This document shows positions 9,532-18,730 of a DNA stretch of 64,000 nt, piece after piece. Source of the DNA: Pterois miles (lineage: Eukaryota > Chordata > Actinopteri > Perciformes > Scorpaenidae); NCBI GenBank assembly GCA_947000775.1, contig CAMQGK010000552.1, positions 6,016,001-6,080,000 on the forward strand, given 5' to 3'. Positions within the stretch are counted from its first letter, which is position 1. Every line of letters starts with the position of its first letter. The notes under the pieces are model-generated. The model was not told where the DNA came from and did not search any database. It was given only the letters and a program-made list of their open reading frames with translations. The position numbers and the translations under genes are program-made.

Positions 9532-12500
9532 GTAGTCCTTGTTCTGCACTGCCACTGCTTCTGTCACATTCTCATCCTGACGACCACTTATTATATTACT
9601 CATCCACGAATCCACAAGCTTTCGTTATTATCTTTTTATGTGCTATGTATTTGTGTTTATGTTCAGACCTGGCAGCATTCAGGGAGATTTTCTCCAAAGC
9701 CGGGAATATAGCCATCCTCACCGGAGCAGGAGTGAGCGCAGAGAGCGGAGTCCCCACCTTCAGAGGAGCAGGAGGCTACTGGAGAAAATGGCAAGCACAG
9801 GTATGCAAGCGTATTGTTATATTATTGAACTGTTTGGCATGTGACTCTGTGATCATCTGCTCCGTATTTATTCCAAATGTATATAATTACACATAATTAT
9901 ATAATTACATATACATATGCTGTGCATATACAATACTCACCACCTGCTGCACTTTACTTATTACTGTTACTGTTACTTATTTATTTTTATTGTCAATTAT
10001 CTTCATTGCACCTTATTTCATTCACTGCACCTTCTCTTTTACTTTTTACTGTACCGTATTTATCTGTACTGTTGTTGTTGATGCTGCTAAGACACCCGAA
10101 TTTCCCTCCGGGGATTAATAAAGGTTCATCTTATCTTATCTTATACTGAGAGGTGTTTCTCTCATTCATATAAATGACAAACTACAGCCTCCAAAATGAT
10201 CATTAAGTTAAATCAACAACTGAAAACTATAACCTTCATGAAGGGAGGATTCATTGCAGGGCCGCTCTTTTAGACTGCATTAGTTTTAGCTAAGTGTACC
10301 TAATAAACTGGCAACCGAGTGTATTCTGCAATGTTAATTTTAGTTTCCATCAGTTGTTTTGCTACTTATCACAGTGGTAGCAGGCTAAACAAGGTAGTCC
10401 AGATGTCCCTCTCCCCAACATTTCCCTATACAGTGTAATCTCTCCAGCGTGTTCTAGGTCTACCCCAGGTTGTCATACCCTACTCCTGATAACAGTGGAC
10501 CCTTGGGGGTCATTTTAATATATTAATCAACTATGTGACGAATGGGGAGCCCTGGTGGCTCACTCCGTGGAGCGGGGCTTGGTATCAGGCCTTGGTCTGC
10601 GCCGCAGCGTCCCAGGGTTCAAGTCTGACCTGTCATCTCCTTTCTCTCCCCTTTTCATGGCTGTCACTGCCACTGTCATCAAAGGCAAGAAGTCCAACAA
10701 AAGTAATATTTTAAAAAAACAAGCGACAAACCACCTCTCAGTGCTTTTATCCATATAGCAGCTGACAGCCAGCCTCAGGATATTAAATTCAGGATATTAT
10801 TCTCCTACTGCATCAGTCTGCAGATCAATTCATCACTCTTTAATGTGTGACAAACTGCAAGACAGCATTTTAAAAATTGTTATTGTACAATCCTGTGAGT
10901 GGTAAAACTGTGCTTATCTTTCACGTGGGAAAACTTTTTGCTGAGAGTGCTTGTAGGATGCTTAACAAATTGCTCTCCAGTCCTGGTAAGGCTGAGGAGT
11001 CTGTACTGTACAAGCATCTCAGAGTCTCTCCGAGGAACTGCACTGAAAGTTTTACTGTCATTAAAAATAGTCAGATACAGACAAACCTAATTCTTCACTG
11101 CATTTCTGAAGCAGAGTGGAAACAGATTTTTATGTACACTGCTGGAGTTTATTTAGCATGAATTGTCAAAACTAAAAAGACCTTAATGCTAATAATTGTC
11201 TGGGGAACTTCCATCAGTACTAAGTTTTATTAGTATTAAAGGGGAGCACCACCTAAATGAAGATTTCCAAAATTATATTTCTGTGGCCTAGTAAAGTTCA
11301 ATCAATACTTGTGAACATGTGAACAATATTTGCTCCTCTCTGTCAAAGCCAGAAACCAGAGAAGTGTCTTAAACGTGGGATGTCATCGGGTAGAAAGTCT
11401 GGAGCTGCTCCATAGAAAATGGCATAGTCTGAAATGACATACCATGCACTACATACTCAATGTGTGTACTATCTTTCAACATACTTTTGTGTGAAGAAAC
11501 AGTAGTGTGTATCTTTTCGGATACATCATCATCACTTACTGAGAACCTCCTTGCCGGTCGGAGAAGTATAACCATGGTAACCATGGTAACCCATGTCAAC
11601 TTCATGTTAGCAAAACAACGGTTTGTTAGAATCAAAGTTGGAATTGATTAAAATATTAATGATGTTACAGAGCTGTGTGCCAACGTCTGTTATGAACGTT
11701 CTCGTCTCTACCACATTGCATTGTGGGATACATATGCTAGTGTAGTGTCCAGCATTGCATACTGTAATATTTCAATGGAAATAGTATGCAATATGTATAC
11801 TAAGGCTTCGGACACTAAAAAATCTCACATACTGTTTTAGTGTACTGAATAGCATGTTAGTATGGAGCTTCAGATGCAACCGATGAATGATTTTATTTTT
11901 TTTACATCCAAATGAGCTTTATTCTGTTGTAGTGTCGTCAGCTGTGAAACAGAAAACGTTCCCACATATTCAGAACATTCCCCTGGGTGTTCTCCATGTC
12001 ATGTAGAACATCTTAGACCTCTTAGATCTTAGACCATAGGAATAACATGTATGGATTTTGAAAATGGGTGTAGTTCCCCTTTAATGTCCATTTCTCACAT
12101 TTTCATCTTTTAGGAACTCGCCACCCCAGAGGCCTTCTCCAGGAACCCGTCCCGCGTTTGGGAGTTTTACCATTACCGCCGCGAGGTCATGCTCACTAAA
12201 GATCCCAACCCCGCCCACATGGCCATCGCAGAGTGCGAGGACCGACTGAGAGAACAGGGACGCAAGGTTACAGTTATCACTCAAAATATCGACGAGCTCC
12301 ACCGCCGCGCCGGATCCAAAAACATCCTGGAAATCCACGGCAAGTAGAAAACACCGAAGAAAGAAAGAAAGAAAGATATTCCTTTATTAGTCCCACAGTG
12401 GGGAAATTCAGTTTTACACTCTGTTGTTCACACAGTACATATACATGCGTCAATGGAGAGATGTCAGAGTGAGGGGGCTGCTCCTGACAAGCGCCCAGAG

Positions 12501-14669
12501 CAGTTGGGGGTTCGGTGCTTCTGCTCAGGGGCACCTCGGCAGTGCCCAAGAGGTAAACTGGCAACCAGTTGGTCTTGGTCCATGGGGGATTTGAACCCGG
12601 GTCCTCCACATCCTAACCCAAGTCCTTACGGACTGAGCTACTGCCGCCCCTAAACAAGACATCTAATACAAGCACGGATCAAGTTCAAGAATGAAATGAG
12701 TAATTTTTCAAGGAAAAATGCCAAACACTCTCTGGTTCCAGCTTCTAAATTTTTAGGATCTGCTGCTTTTCCTTGTTGGTCAGACTAAACAGGAAATTTG
12801 ATGGCATCACCTTGGAAGTTTTGAAACTGTGATGGGCACTTTTCACTTTGTTCAGACATTTTATAGGCCTTAATAATTGCTTGAGAGAATAATCCTTCCA
12901 TCTGTACACTTGATTATTTTCATTACTGAGGGATACACTGATCATTTTTCAATAGCTGATTAATTGTTTAGTCCATAAAATGTCATAAAAGCAGGAAAAT
13001 ATGGAAATAAATGAAGTTTTTAAAAATAAATATAAACCCAGCTTCAGACTGGAGAAGCTGAGACACAAAACAATTAATTTTTTGTTAAAACAGTTAATGT
13101 TTTTTTTTTTTCCTTCCAATTAATCAATTGACAGTTTGTTTCAGCACTAATCTATTGTCTCTTGTGTTGTTGATGCAGGAAGTCTGTTTAAAACGCGCTG
13201 TATGAGCTGTGGTCATGAAGCAGCCAATTACAAGAGCCCCATCTGTGCTGCTCTTGAGGGCAAAGGGTAAGAGCTTCATCCGCTGTGTCTGGGTGAATTT
13301 GACTGTTTTCCTAAAAAATACCACGTGATGGCTCCGAGACCGTAACGAATAAGGGAAGCACATGTGAGGAATGGACTAAAAGACGGGAATTTTATTTAAT
13401 AAAGGTTAATTTTAAAAATGTAGACACTAACAAAGGACGCTGGCAGGTGAACTAAAACAATGCAAAAATCATAAAATCATAATAACATGACGTGGTGTCG
13501 GGGTAGAGGGAGCAACACGAGCCCCGGCAGAGGCCCTGGGGTCGTCACAATGAAAACGTGTTAGAAGCGATATCAATCATAATCATTTGAGCACAAAATG
13601 CCAGAGAAACAAAAAGCCCATTTCAGTGTGTCAGATGTCAGCAGCTAAATAACACCTGACAACGCGCTGAAAAGGAAAATCTGTGACTGAAATGTCACTT
13701 TGTCACTTATCTGACATTTAAGATTGATGTTTTTAATAGCTGAAATATTCCACAAATCACTTTAGTCTCTGCTGTGGATAAAATGACAGAAGTCCTGAGC
13801 TTATGTTAAACATGAATATCAGAAGTGATCATGCGATGTTAAAACAGATCTGTGCGGACTGTTATTAAAAGACAGCTGTAATGCTGTCAGTGTTCTCATA
13901 ATGAAAACTATTAAAGTCACCACACATTATGTAAAATCGTTCAGCTTTATCAATTTTAGGGCCAGTGTGTATAATTTAGGGGATCTATTGGCAGAAATGG
14001 AATATAATATTAATAAGCAAGTTTTCTTAAGCGTATAATCACAAGAAAACAGGAATTATTGTGTTTTTTCGTTACCTTAGAATGAGCCGTTTGTATATTT
14101 CGACATGAAGCCAGTCCTCATCACAGAGCCGGCAGCCATGTTTCTACAGAAGCCCAGAACGGACAAACCATCTGTCGAGTTTGAAGTATGTTTTACAGTC
14201 AGTTTTTTTCCACGAAGTCTGTTAGTTTTGAGGAGAGCATCACATCTACCGCCATCATAGTTCTCCTACAAACTTGGCACATGGGAGAAGTTTCATTTGG
14301 TTGCAATGTGCAATGTCACCACTAGATGCTGCCAGATCCTACACCCTGCACCTTTAATGTATTTGAAGTGTGCTCCTGTGTTATATGAAGGAAAATATAA
14401 ATAACTGATAGGGACTCTGGATCAGCGTTAAGTGACATGAATTAATAAGACACATGCTTGGACACGTTGTAAAACTGTAATTGTTTTGCAGTGTAATTGC
14501 CCTTTTCAGTGACGTATAACCTTTATTACCAAACTGCCTCCTCAGGGCTCCGGACCCAGACACAAATGATGCCCAGATCCCTGCTCAGCATCTGCCCAGG
14601 TAACCCACAAACTCATGTTCTCGTTTCATGCGCTCTGCTCTTTACAAAGAGGTTATTTGTTGTGACACA

Positions 14670-14742
<73 letters not shown>

Positions 14743-14881
14743 TGTGTTTCAGGTGTGAACAGAAAGACTGTCACGGTCTCCTGAGACCAGCTGTGGTTTG
14801 GTTTGGAGAGACTCTGGACTCAGACATCCTCACCAGCGCAGAGAAAGTGTTGGACAGCTGTGACCTCTGCCTCGTGGTGTG

Positions 14882-14936
<55 letters not shown>

Positions 14937-15257
14937 TAAAGTGCAGTAGTACTACTGCGAAATTCACAAATGTACTTGGCACTTTTATTTCCAGAGTCAA
15001 TAATAATTTTAGAAAAGTTTGATGTTTCTCACAAAACATGAAAAGTTGCGGCAGACTGTCACAGTCTCGACAGTATTTGTTGTACGACGCTGCTTAATAT
15101 GTCTTTGTTTCCATGGTATTTGGGGGAATATAAAGTTTGGGATGTTAACTTTAGTACTGTATAAAAGTAAAAATGTTGCATTGACAGTACCACTGTCATA
15201 CAAACAAACAGATAAATCAGTTATTATTAATATAGACGTTCTCTTTTAAAGTTAAAG

Positions 15258-15290
<33 letters not shown>

Positions 15291-16928
15291 CTGTTTATTT
15301 TTGTTGGATGAAAAGATTTATTTTAAAGCCCTAAATATCAATCAATGCTCACTGAACCCCCTAGAAATGCATATTATATTTTTTATAATAACATAACTAC
15401 TAATTTATTTTTATGATAAATAATATTGACCTTGTTGTGTCTACTTATTGACAGAATAAAAAACAAACAAAATGTGAGGATAGGATTTTTTTTTTTGTAA
15501 ATACTGACGCTCTCTGTCCACACACCGTTAAATATAATAATATAATATTTTCTGTTACTCCATGTAAACAAACCACATACTTATCTGCTGTGTGGTCAAA
15601 ATCAAACTAGAGTCGTAACCTTTTAAAAGATGGGTGAGTAGTATTCTAACGTTTGTGTTTCTTCAACAGAAAGCACAGGTTTTATACTGCCATATTTACT
15701 GAAAATGAAATAGGTTGCAGTAGCCTGTCAGATAACTCCTCATTACAACTAAACCAATCAGCTACTCCTCATCCATTGCGGTGCTTTCACCGCGAATCAC
15801 AGGAATAAATAGAAGCAGGGCATCTGACAAAGGTTCAGCTCATAACGGTGCGCTGCCCAGCCCTTCGCCGCTCCCAGCCAGTTAATCATTCCAATAGAAA
15901 ACAATGCAATCAAACTGATTTTGTCACTGATGCTTATTTGCGTTGCATTCTGTTGGGAAGGTGTAATATATCGGCTACACACATCGCAATAACCTCAAAG
16001 ACCTCTCTGCGTTGTACACATTACATCCCCTCTAGATTTTTTTTTGTGAGCATCCAACCTTAAATTTTAATCTGCACCTATGATCTAAATATGTTTTTGT
16101 CATTAAAAAAAGCGTAGACTAACGCATGTGTAAATGTTCACATAATGTAGGATCTACAGTAAGAACATGTGCACTAGGATTTGCCGTAACAAGTGTTATC
16201 AGTTATTTATTTATTAACATTTTTAATAAAATTTCACTCTGCAGGTCGGCACTTCATCCGTTGTGTATCCAGCAGCCATGTTTGCTCCTCAGGTGGCAGC
16301 CAGAGGCGTCCCTGTGGCTGAATTCAACATGGAAGACACGCCAGCCACCATGCGCTTCAAGTATGTTTCATTTACTGTCGCACACTCAGACACGTGCATC
16401 ATTAACATCACTAATTTATGCCACGTTTTAGGCTGTTGTCTTATACCCACATTCATGAACCAGGAAATATGAAGAGCGGTGAACGCTGTGTCGGGAGGAG
16501 GTCGGGGTCGATGGGCGGGTCAAAAAACACTGGTCTTTCGCCCCAATTTACTGGTGTTCGTACCTCGTGTGAAACCAGATGTCAGCGTTGATTTAATTGT
16601 CACATAACTTTCATACCTAACCCTAACCGACTTTTAACCCAAACCATCATCTTTTCCTAATCCTAATTAAGAGGTTTTGTAGCTTAAAAGTTTATTTTGA
16701 AAAGACTGTATGCTTGTAAAGAGTGGAGTTTGTCACATGTTGCTGGACATTCATAGGAAAACACATGAAAAATGAGGATTCACTTTTCGTGAGATATCAC
16801 ATGAGCCTCTGTATGAGGGTAAGTTGCGCGTTTACAGCAGCTTTTTGTGTTTTAGATTCCACTTCCACGGCCCCTGTGGGACCACGTTACCCCCCGCACT
16901 GGCACGCCACGAGACGGAACAAAAATGA
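9429..16928 (+). CDS. sirt5: sirt5: NAD-dependent protein deacylase sirtuin-5 (complete CDS, 8 exons)
   Basis: Join 9429-9531, 9667-9800, 12114-12339, 13179-13266, 14546-14599, 14753-14876, 16245-16360, 16856-16928: 918 nt, 305 residues plus TGA, close to human SIRT5 (310). SIRT5 is a mitochondrial class III sirtuin that uses NAD+ to remove malonyl, succinyl and glutaryl groups from lysine, regulating enzymes such as CPS1. Visible motifs: basic N-terminus fitting a mitochondrial presequence; GAGVSAESGVPTFRG (54-68, NAD binding); Tyr98-x-x-Arg101, equivalent to human Tyr102/Arg105 that bind acidic acyl groups; TQNID (135-139); catalytic His154 (human His158); zinc cysteines 162, 165, 203, 208; GTSS (245-248). 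All key residues are present. The internal ATG at residue 29 (MARPSS) could start a shorter form. Seven introns: six GT-AG, one GC-AG. Confidence 0.95.
9667..9800 (+). CDS. sirt5: sirt5 coding exon 2 (NAD-binding motif)
   Basis: Encodes residues 35-79, DLAAFREIFSKAG then ILTGAGVSAESGVPTFRGAG and GYWRKWQAQ. The GAGxSAESGxPTFRG loop binds NAD+. Acceptor gttcag, donor CACAG before gtatgc; ends in phase 0. The intron before it is only 135 bp. Confidence 0.95.
9940..10145 (+). mobile_element. LINE-type 3' end with (TCTTA)n tail
   Basis: Ends TTTCCCTCCGGGGATTAATAA then AGGTTCATC and TCTTATCTTATCTTAT, the usual 3' signature of a fish non-LTR element: a sequence before AATAAAG followed by a short tandem tail. 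A related tail is at 25845-26052. Confidence 0.6.
10538..10715 (+). mobile_element. tRNA-derived SINE
   Basis: Begins GGGGAGCCCTGGTGGCTCAC with an A-box-like TGGCTCACTCCGTGGAG and a B-box-like GGTTCAAGTCT, followed by a body with CTCTCCCCTTTTCATGGCTGTC and GGCAAGAAGTCCAACAAAAG. It is a diverged copy of a common teleost SINE; the tRNA-like head is degenerate and is not a tRNA gene. A minus-strand piece of the same family is at about 19945-20015. Confidence 0.7.
11236..12084. mobile_element. TTAA-flanked MITE with nested insertion
   Basis: Starts TTAAAGGGGAGCACCACC and ends GGTGTAGTTCCCCTTTAA, so the tips are inverted repeats bearing TTAA. A second copy at 35374-35813 is uninterrupted and shows that about 11420-11880, which carries CATACT/AGTATG motifs, is an insertion splitting this one. 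Confidence 0.8.
12114..12339 (+). CDS. sirt5: sirt5 coding exon 3 (substrate and catalytic residues)
   Basis: Encodes residues 80-154 plus one base. Contains RVWEFYHYRREVM with Tyr98 and Arg101, which in SIRT5 recognise the carboxylate of succinyl/malonyl-lysine, then ITQNIDELHRRAG and EIHG with catalytic His154. Acceptor ttttag. The donor is GC rather than GT: CACG is followed by gcaagtag, and only this position keeps the EIHG-SLF junction in frame. Confidence 0.95.
12340..13178 (+). other. sirt5: sirt5 intron 3, GC-AG type, carrying a SINE
   Basis: Begins gcaagt, the usual sequence of GC donors, and ends gatgcag. It contains a minus-strand tRNA SINE whose tail begins about 20 bp past the donor, and a diverged AT-rich repeat (about 12690-13140). 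Confidence 0.85.
12358..12650 (-). mobile_element. tRNA-derived SINE, minus strand
   Basis: Read on the minus strand the element begins GGGGCGGCAGTAGCTCAGTC (A box) and has GGTTCAAATCC (B box), then the body with GGTGCCCCTGAGC-like sequence and CCCCCTCACTCTGACATCTC, and ends AATTTCCCCACTGTGGGACTA followed by a (TTTC)n tail. Partial copies are at 28628-28880 (minus) and 56060-56310 (plus). The tRNA-like head is an element promoter, not a tRNA gene. Confidence 0.85.
13179..13266 (+). CDS. sirt5: sirt5 coding exon 4 (first zinc cysteine pair)
   Basis: Encodes SLFKTRCMSCGHEAANYKSP then ICAALEGK, residues 155-184 across split codons. Cys162 and Cys165 form the first half of the structural zinc site. 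Acceptor gatgcag, donor AAAGG before gtaaga; enters in phase 1, leaves in phase 2. Confidence 0.95.
13267..14545 (+). other. sirt5: sirt5 intron 4
   Basis: Non-coding; includes a MITE of the CAGTGTGTA/TTTAGGGGGATCTA family at 13960-14356. The rest is AT-rich with nothing recognised. Confidence 0.85.
13960..14356 (+). mobile_element. MITE, TTAAAGG-CAGTGTGTA family
   Basis: Shows the family order: CAGTGTGTATAATTTAGGGG, ATCTATTGGCAGAAATGGAA, AATGAGCCGTTT, CAGCCATGTTTCTACAG, CATAGTTCTCCTACA, GGTTGCAATGTGCAATG, CACTAGATGCTGCCAGATC and CACCCTGCACCTTTAA. Other copies: 18450-18687 (minus), 21470-22175, 31277-31743, 41990-42465, 42595-42976, 52291-52674 (minus), 54361-55428. Confidence 0.85.
14546..14599 (+). 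CDS. sirt5: sirt5 coding exon 5 (54 bp)
   Basis: Encodes APDPDTNDAQIPAQHLP, residues 185-201, plus split codons at each end. Matches the loop between the two zinc cysteine pairs (human APEPGTQDASIPVEKLP). Acceptor cctcag, donor CCCAG before gtaacc. Being 54 bp, its loss alone would keep the frame. Confidence 0.9.
14671..14748 (+). repeat. (TA)n(TG)n microsatellite at the sirt5 exon 6 acceptor
   Basis: A short TATATATA stretch passes into about 30 TG units and then TTTGTGTGTTTCAG, so the repeat runs up to the acceptor and replaces most of the usual pyrimidine tract. Confidence 0.9.
14753..14876 (+). CDS. sirt5: sirt5 coding exon 6 (second zinc cysteine pair)
   Basis: Encodes RCEQKDCHGLLRPAVVWFGE then TLDSDILTSAEKVLDSCDL and CLV, residues 202-243. 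Cys203 and Cys208 complete the zinc site. Acceptor gtttcag. The donor GTG before gtgtgtgtgtgc is the start of a GT microsatellite; placing it there joins CLV to VGTSS correctly. At 124 bp, skipping would shift the frame. Confidence 0.92.
14877..14935 (+). repeat. (GT)n microsatellite forming the sirt5 exon 6 donor
   Basis: About 29 GT units with one GC interruption, beginning with the donor GT itself. Many cryptic GT dinucleotides follow directly, so the exact donor is inferred from the frame. Confidence 0.9.
14877..16244 (+). other. sirt5: sirt5 intron 6
   Basis: Begins in the GT microsatellite, contains an (ATT)n run at about 15260-15288, and ends ctctgcag. No repeat family or exon recognised in the remainder. 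Confidence 0.85.
16245..16360 (+). CDS. sirt5: sirt5 coding exon 7 (GTSS motif)
   Basis: Encodes VGTSSVVYPAAMFAPQVAAR then GVPVAEFNMEDTPATMRF, residues 244-281 plus two bases. GTSS contacts NAD+. Acceptor ctgcag, donor TTCAA before gtatgt. Confidence 0.95.
16361..16855 (+). other. sirt5: sirt5 intron 7
   Basis: 495 bp, non-coding. Has GGTCGGGGTCGATGGGCGGGT near 16500, resembling GGTCGGGGTGGATGGGTGGGT at about 61600, followed by an AACCCTAACC-containing stretch; probably a diverged repeat. Confidence 0.7.
16856..16928 (+). CDS. sirt5: sirt5 coding exon 8 (C-terminus)
   Basis: Encodes FHFHGPCGTTLPPALARHET then EQK and TGA, residues 283-305. Human SIRT5 has HFQGPCGTTLPEALACHE in the same place. 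Acceptor ttttag; the split codon AA|A gives Lys282. Confidence 0.93.
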
Positions 16929-17423
16929 GTCCTGGATGTCAGCTGCACACAGACCAGACTGTCTAACACTGGAAAACCTAACTGGTAGAAATACCAAAAA
17001 TAATGGGTCGAATGTTTGGAGACTTGCACATGCATTTCATTTCTAGTTGATGCATTTTATGTGTATGGCTTTAAGTTAAACTTGAATAGTTTATTTTTTT
17101 AATGAGAAGATGATGACAGATTTAACTGATGCTGCAGACACCAAGAGTTGTGAAACGTTTCCAGGAATCCTTCCAAAATCATTAAATGTACTGTTTTGAA
17201 AAGGAAACACTGAAAAAGACAGTGATATAAATATATAGCACTGACTATGAATGAAATACAATCCCATGTAGGCCAACTGTGTCACTCCTTTTGCATTGAA
17301 TGAATACTGACTGTCAGACAGTAGGGGGCAGTGTTTAGCTACTTCTGTGTGTTGGTTCCTACACCTCCAGTTGAGAGGGAAAAAACACTCCTGAAGGATC
17401 TGTGGGTTCTGCCTGGGATATGT

Positions 17424-17465
<42 letters not shown>

Positions 17466-17640
17466 CAGTGTTGTGTGAATATATGGGCTGTCATGAATAC
17501 TGTGTATGATGCCTTCCAGTGGGCATGAGTCAGCTCCAGTTAAACCAGGGAAACCAGTGACTGTGCACTCTGCCAGCCAGTCGTGAGGAGATGATGGAAA
17601 ATATTCATGTGAAATGAATAAATGTATATAAGCCAAAGAG
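16929..17640 (+). other. sirt5: Candidate sirt5 3' UTR
   Basis: Follows the stop codon directly. The first good AATAAA is at 17617-17622; others are at 17993 and 18061. A GT microsatellite (17425-17460) lies within. Which signal is used cannot be told from sequence alone. Confidence 0.4.
17617..17622 (+). terminator. Candidate polyadenylation signal AATAAA for sirt5
   Basis: First AATAAA seen on the plus strand after the sirt5 stop, about 690 bp downstream. No strong downstream GT-rich element could be singled out. Confidence 0.3.
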
Positions 17641-18158
17641 TCTCTGCAGAGCTTCTTCAGAGTCTGTGCATGCATGAGTTGCAAATGATGCAACAATGTG
17701 AATCAGAAAGGATCAGAGTCTGTTACTGCAGTGTGTGGTGGTGTAGGAGTGTGTATTAACTATACCGTCCTCTATACGTTCTCTGTTGTAGGCGTTGTTG
17801 TGCTTTGGTGAAAGATGGGATTGTGCCTGACACTTTCCTGCTTCCACAATCAACCCTCCCCCTTTCCATTGTCTCAACATAAACACACACTGCACAAGTC
17901 CACTACTGTGTTCTTGATATAGCAGCGAAGTAGCCCTGATTGGGAATCACTGCCGATACCAGGGACGATAGAAGGACTGTGAAGCTTATCTCAATAAAAC
18001 AAAATAGAAATTATGATTTAGTGATGTAAAATATACAGACATACAGTATGTGTTGAGAAAAATAAACACATAGGATTACAAATGGATGCTGATCGTTATG
18101 TATTTTCATTTCAACGACCAATAAACTGCCAGCTACGACACACTGACTGCACAGAACC

Positions 18159-18730
18159 AGTGGTGGAAGAAGTACAGATCAGATACCACAGTGTATAAAT
18201 ACTCTGCTACCAGTAAAAGCACACAAGTATTAGCATCATAAAATACTAGTACTCAAAAGTACTCATTATGCAAAATGATGCCACAGTAAAATATAAACAT
18301 CACTAATGTTGCAGTTATTAAATTAATTTATATTTTGATGTGGATTTTTTTTTTTTTTTTTAATTTTATTTATTTATTTATTTATTTAATGAAAATACTC
18401 AAGTAAAGTACAAGTACCTCAAAAGTGAAATGTGACGTGAAAAGGCAGATGTCCCTCTCTAGAGCCAGTGTGTTGTTTGTCCTTTCTGGGCTACTGTAGA
18501 AACATGGCTCTGTGAAGAGGACCCGCTCCATTTGTACAGTAGATAAACAGTAAACGGCTCATTTCAAGGTAACAAAAACAACAGCGATTCTTATTTTCAG
18601 GTGATTATACACTAAAAAACATTGTTGTTAACTGTATGTCCCATTTATGCCTCTAGATCCCCTTTATGTTACACACTGTAGCTTTAAGTACAGTACTTGA
18701 GTAAATGTACTTAGTTACACTCCACCACTG
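18159..18730. mobile_element. AAGTAC-rich MITE split by a TTAA MITE
   Basis: Outer element starts CCAGTGGTGGAAGAAGTACAG and ends GAGTAAATGTACTTAGTTAC then ACTCCACCACTG. Between them, 18450-18687 is a minus-strand copy of the TTAAAGG-CAGTGTGTA MITE. The outer consensus ..TACTTAAGTACAGTACTTGAG.. is rejoined at the TTAA, showing the order of insertion. Confidence 0.75.

Larger units (their letters stand above)
9801..12113 (+). other. sirt5: sirt5 intron 2: repeats
   Basis: Non-coding. Contains a LINE-type 3' tail (9940-10145), a tRNA-derived SINE (10538-10715) and a TTAA-flanked MITE (11236-12084) that has itself received an insertion. The MITE ends only 29 bp before the exon 3 acceptor. Confidence 0.85.

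Noticed and set aside
12580..12650. Possible tRNA gene (A box, B box on minus strand)
   Set aside because: It is the head of a SINE followed by the shared SINE body and tail; the cloverleaf is not complete.
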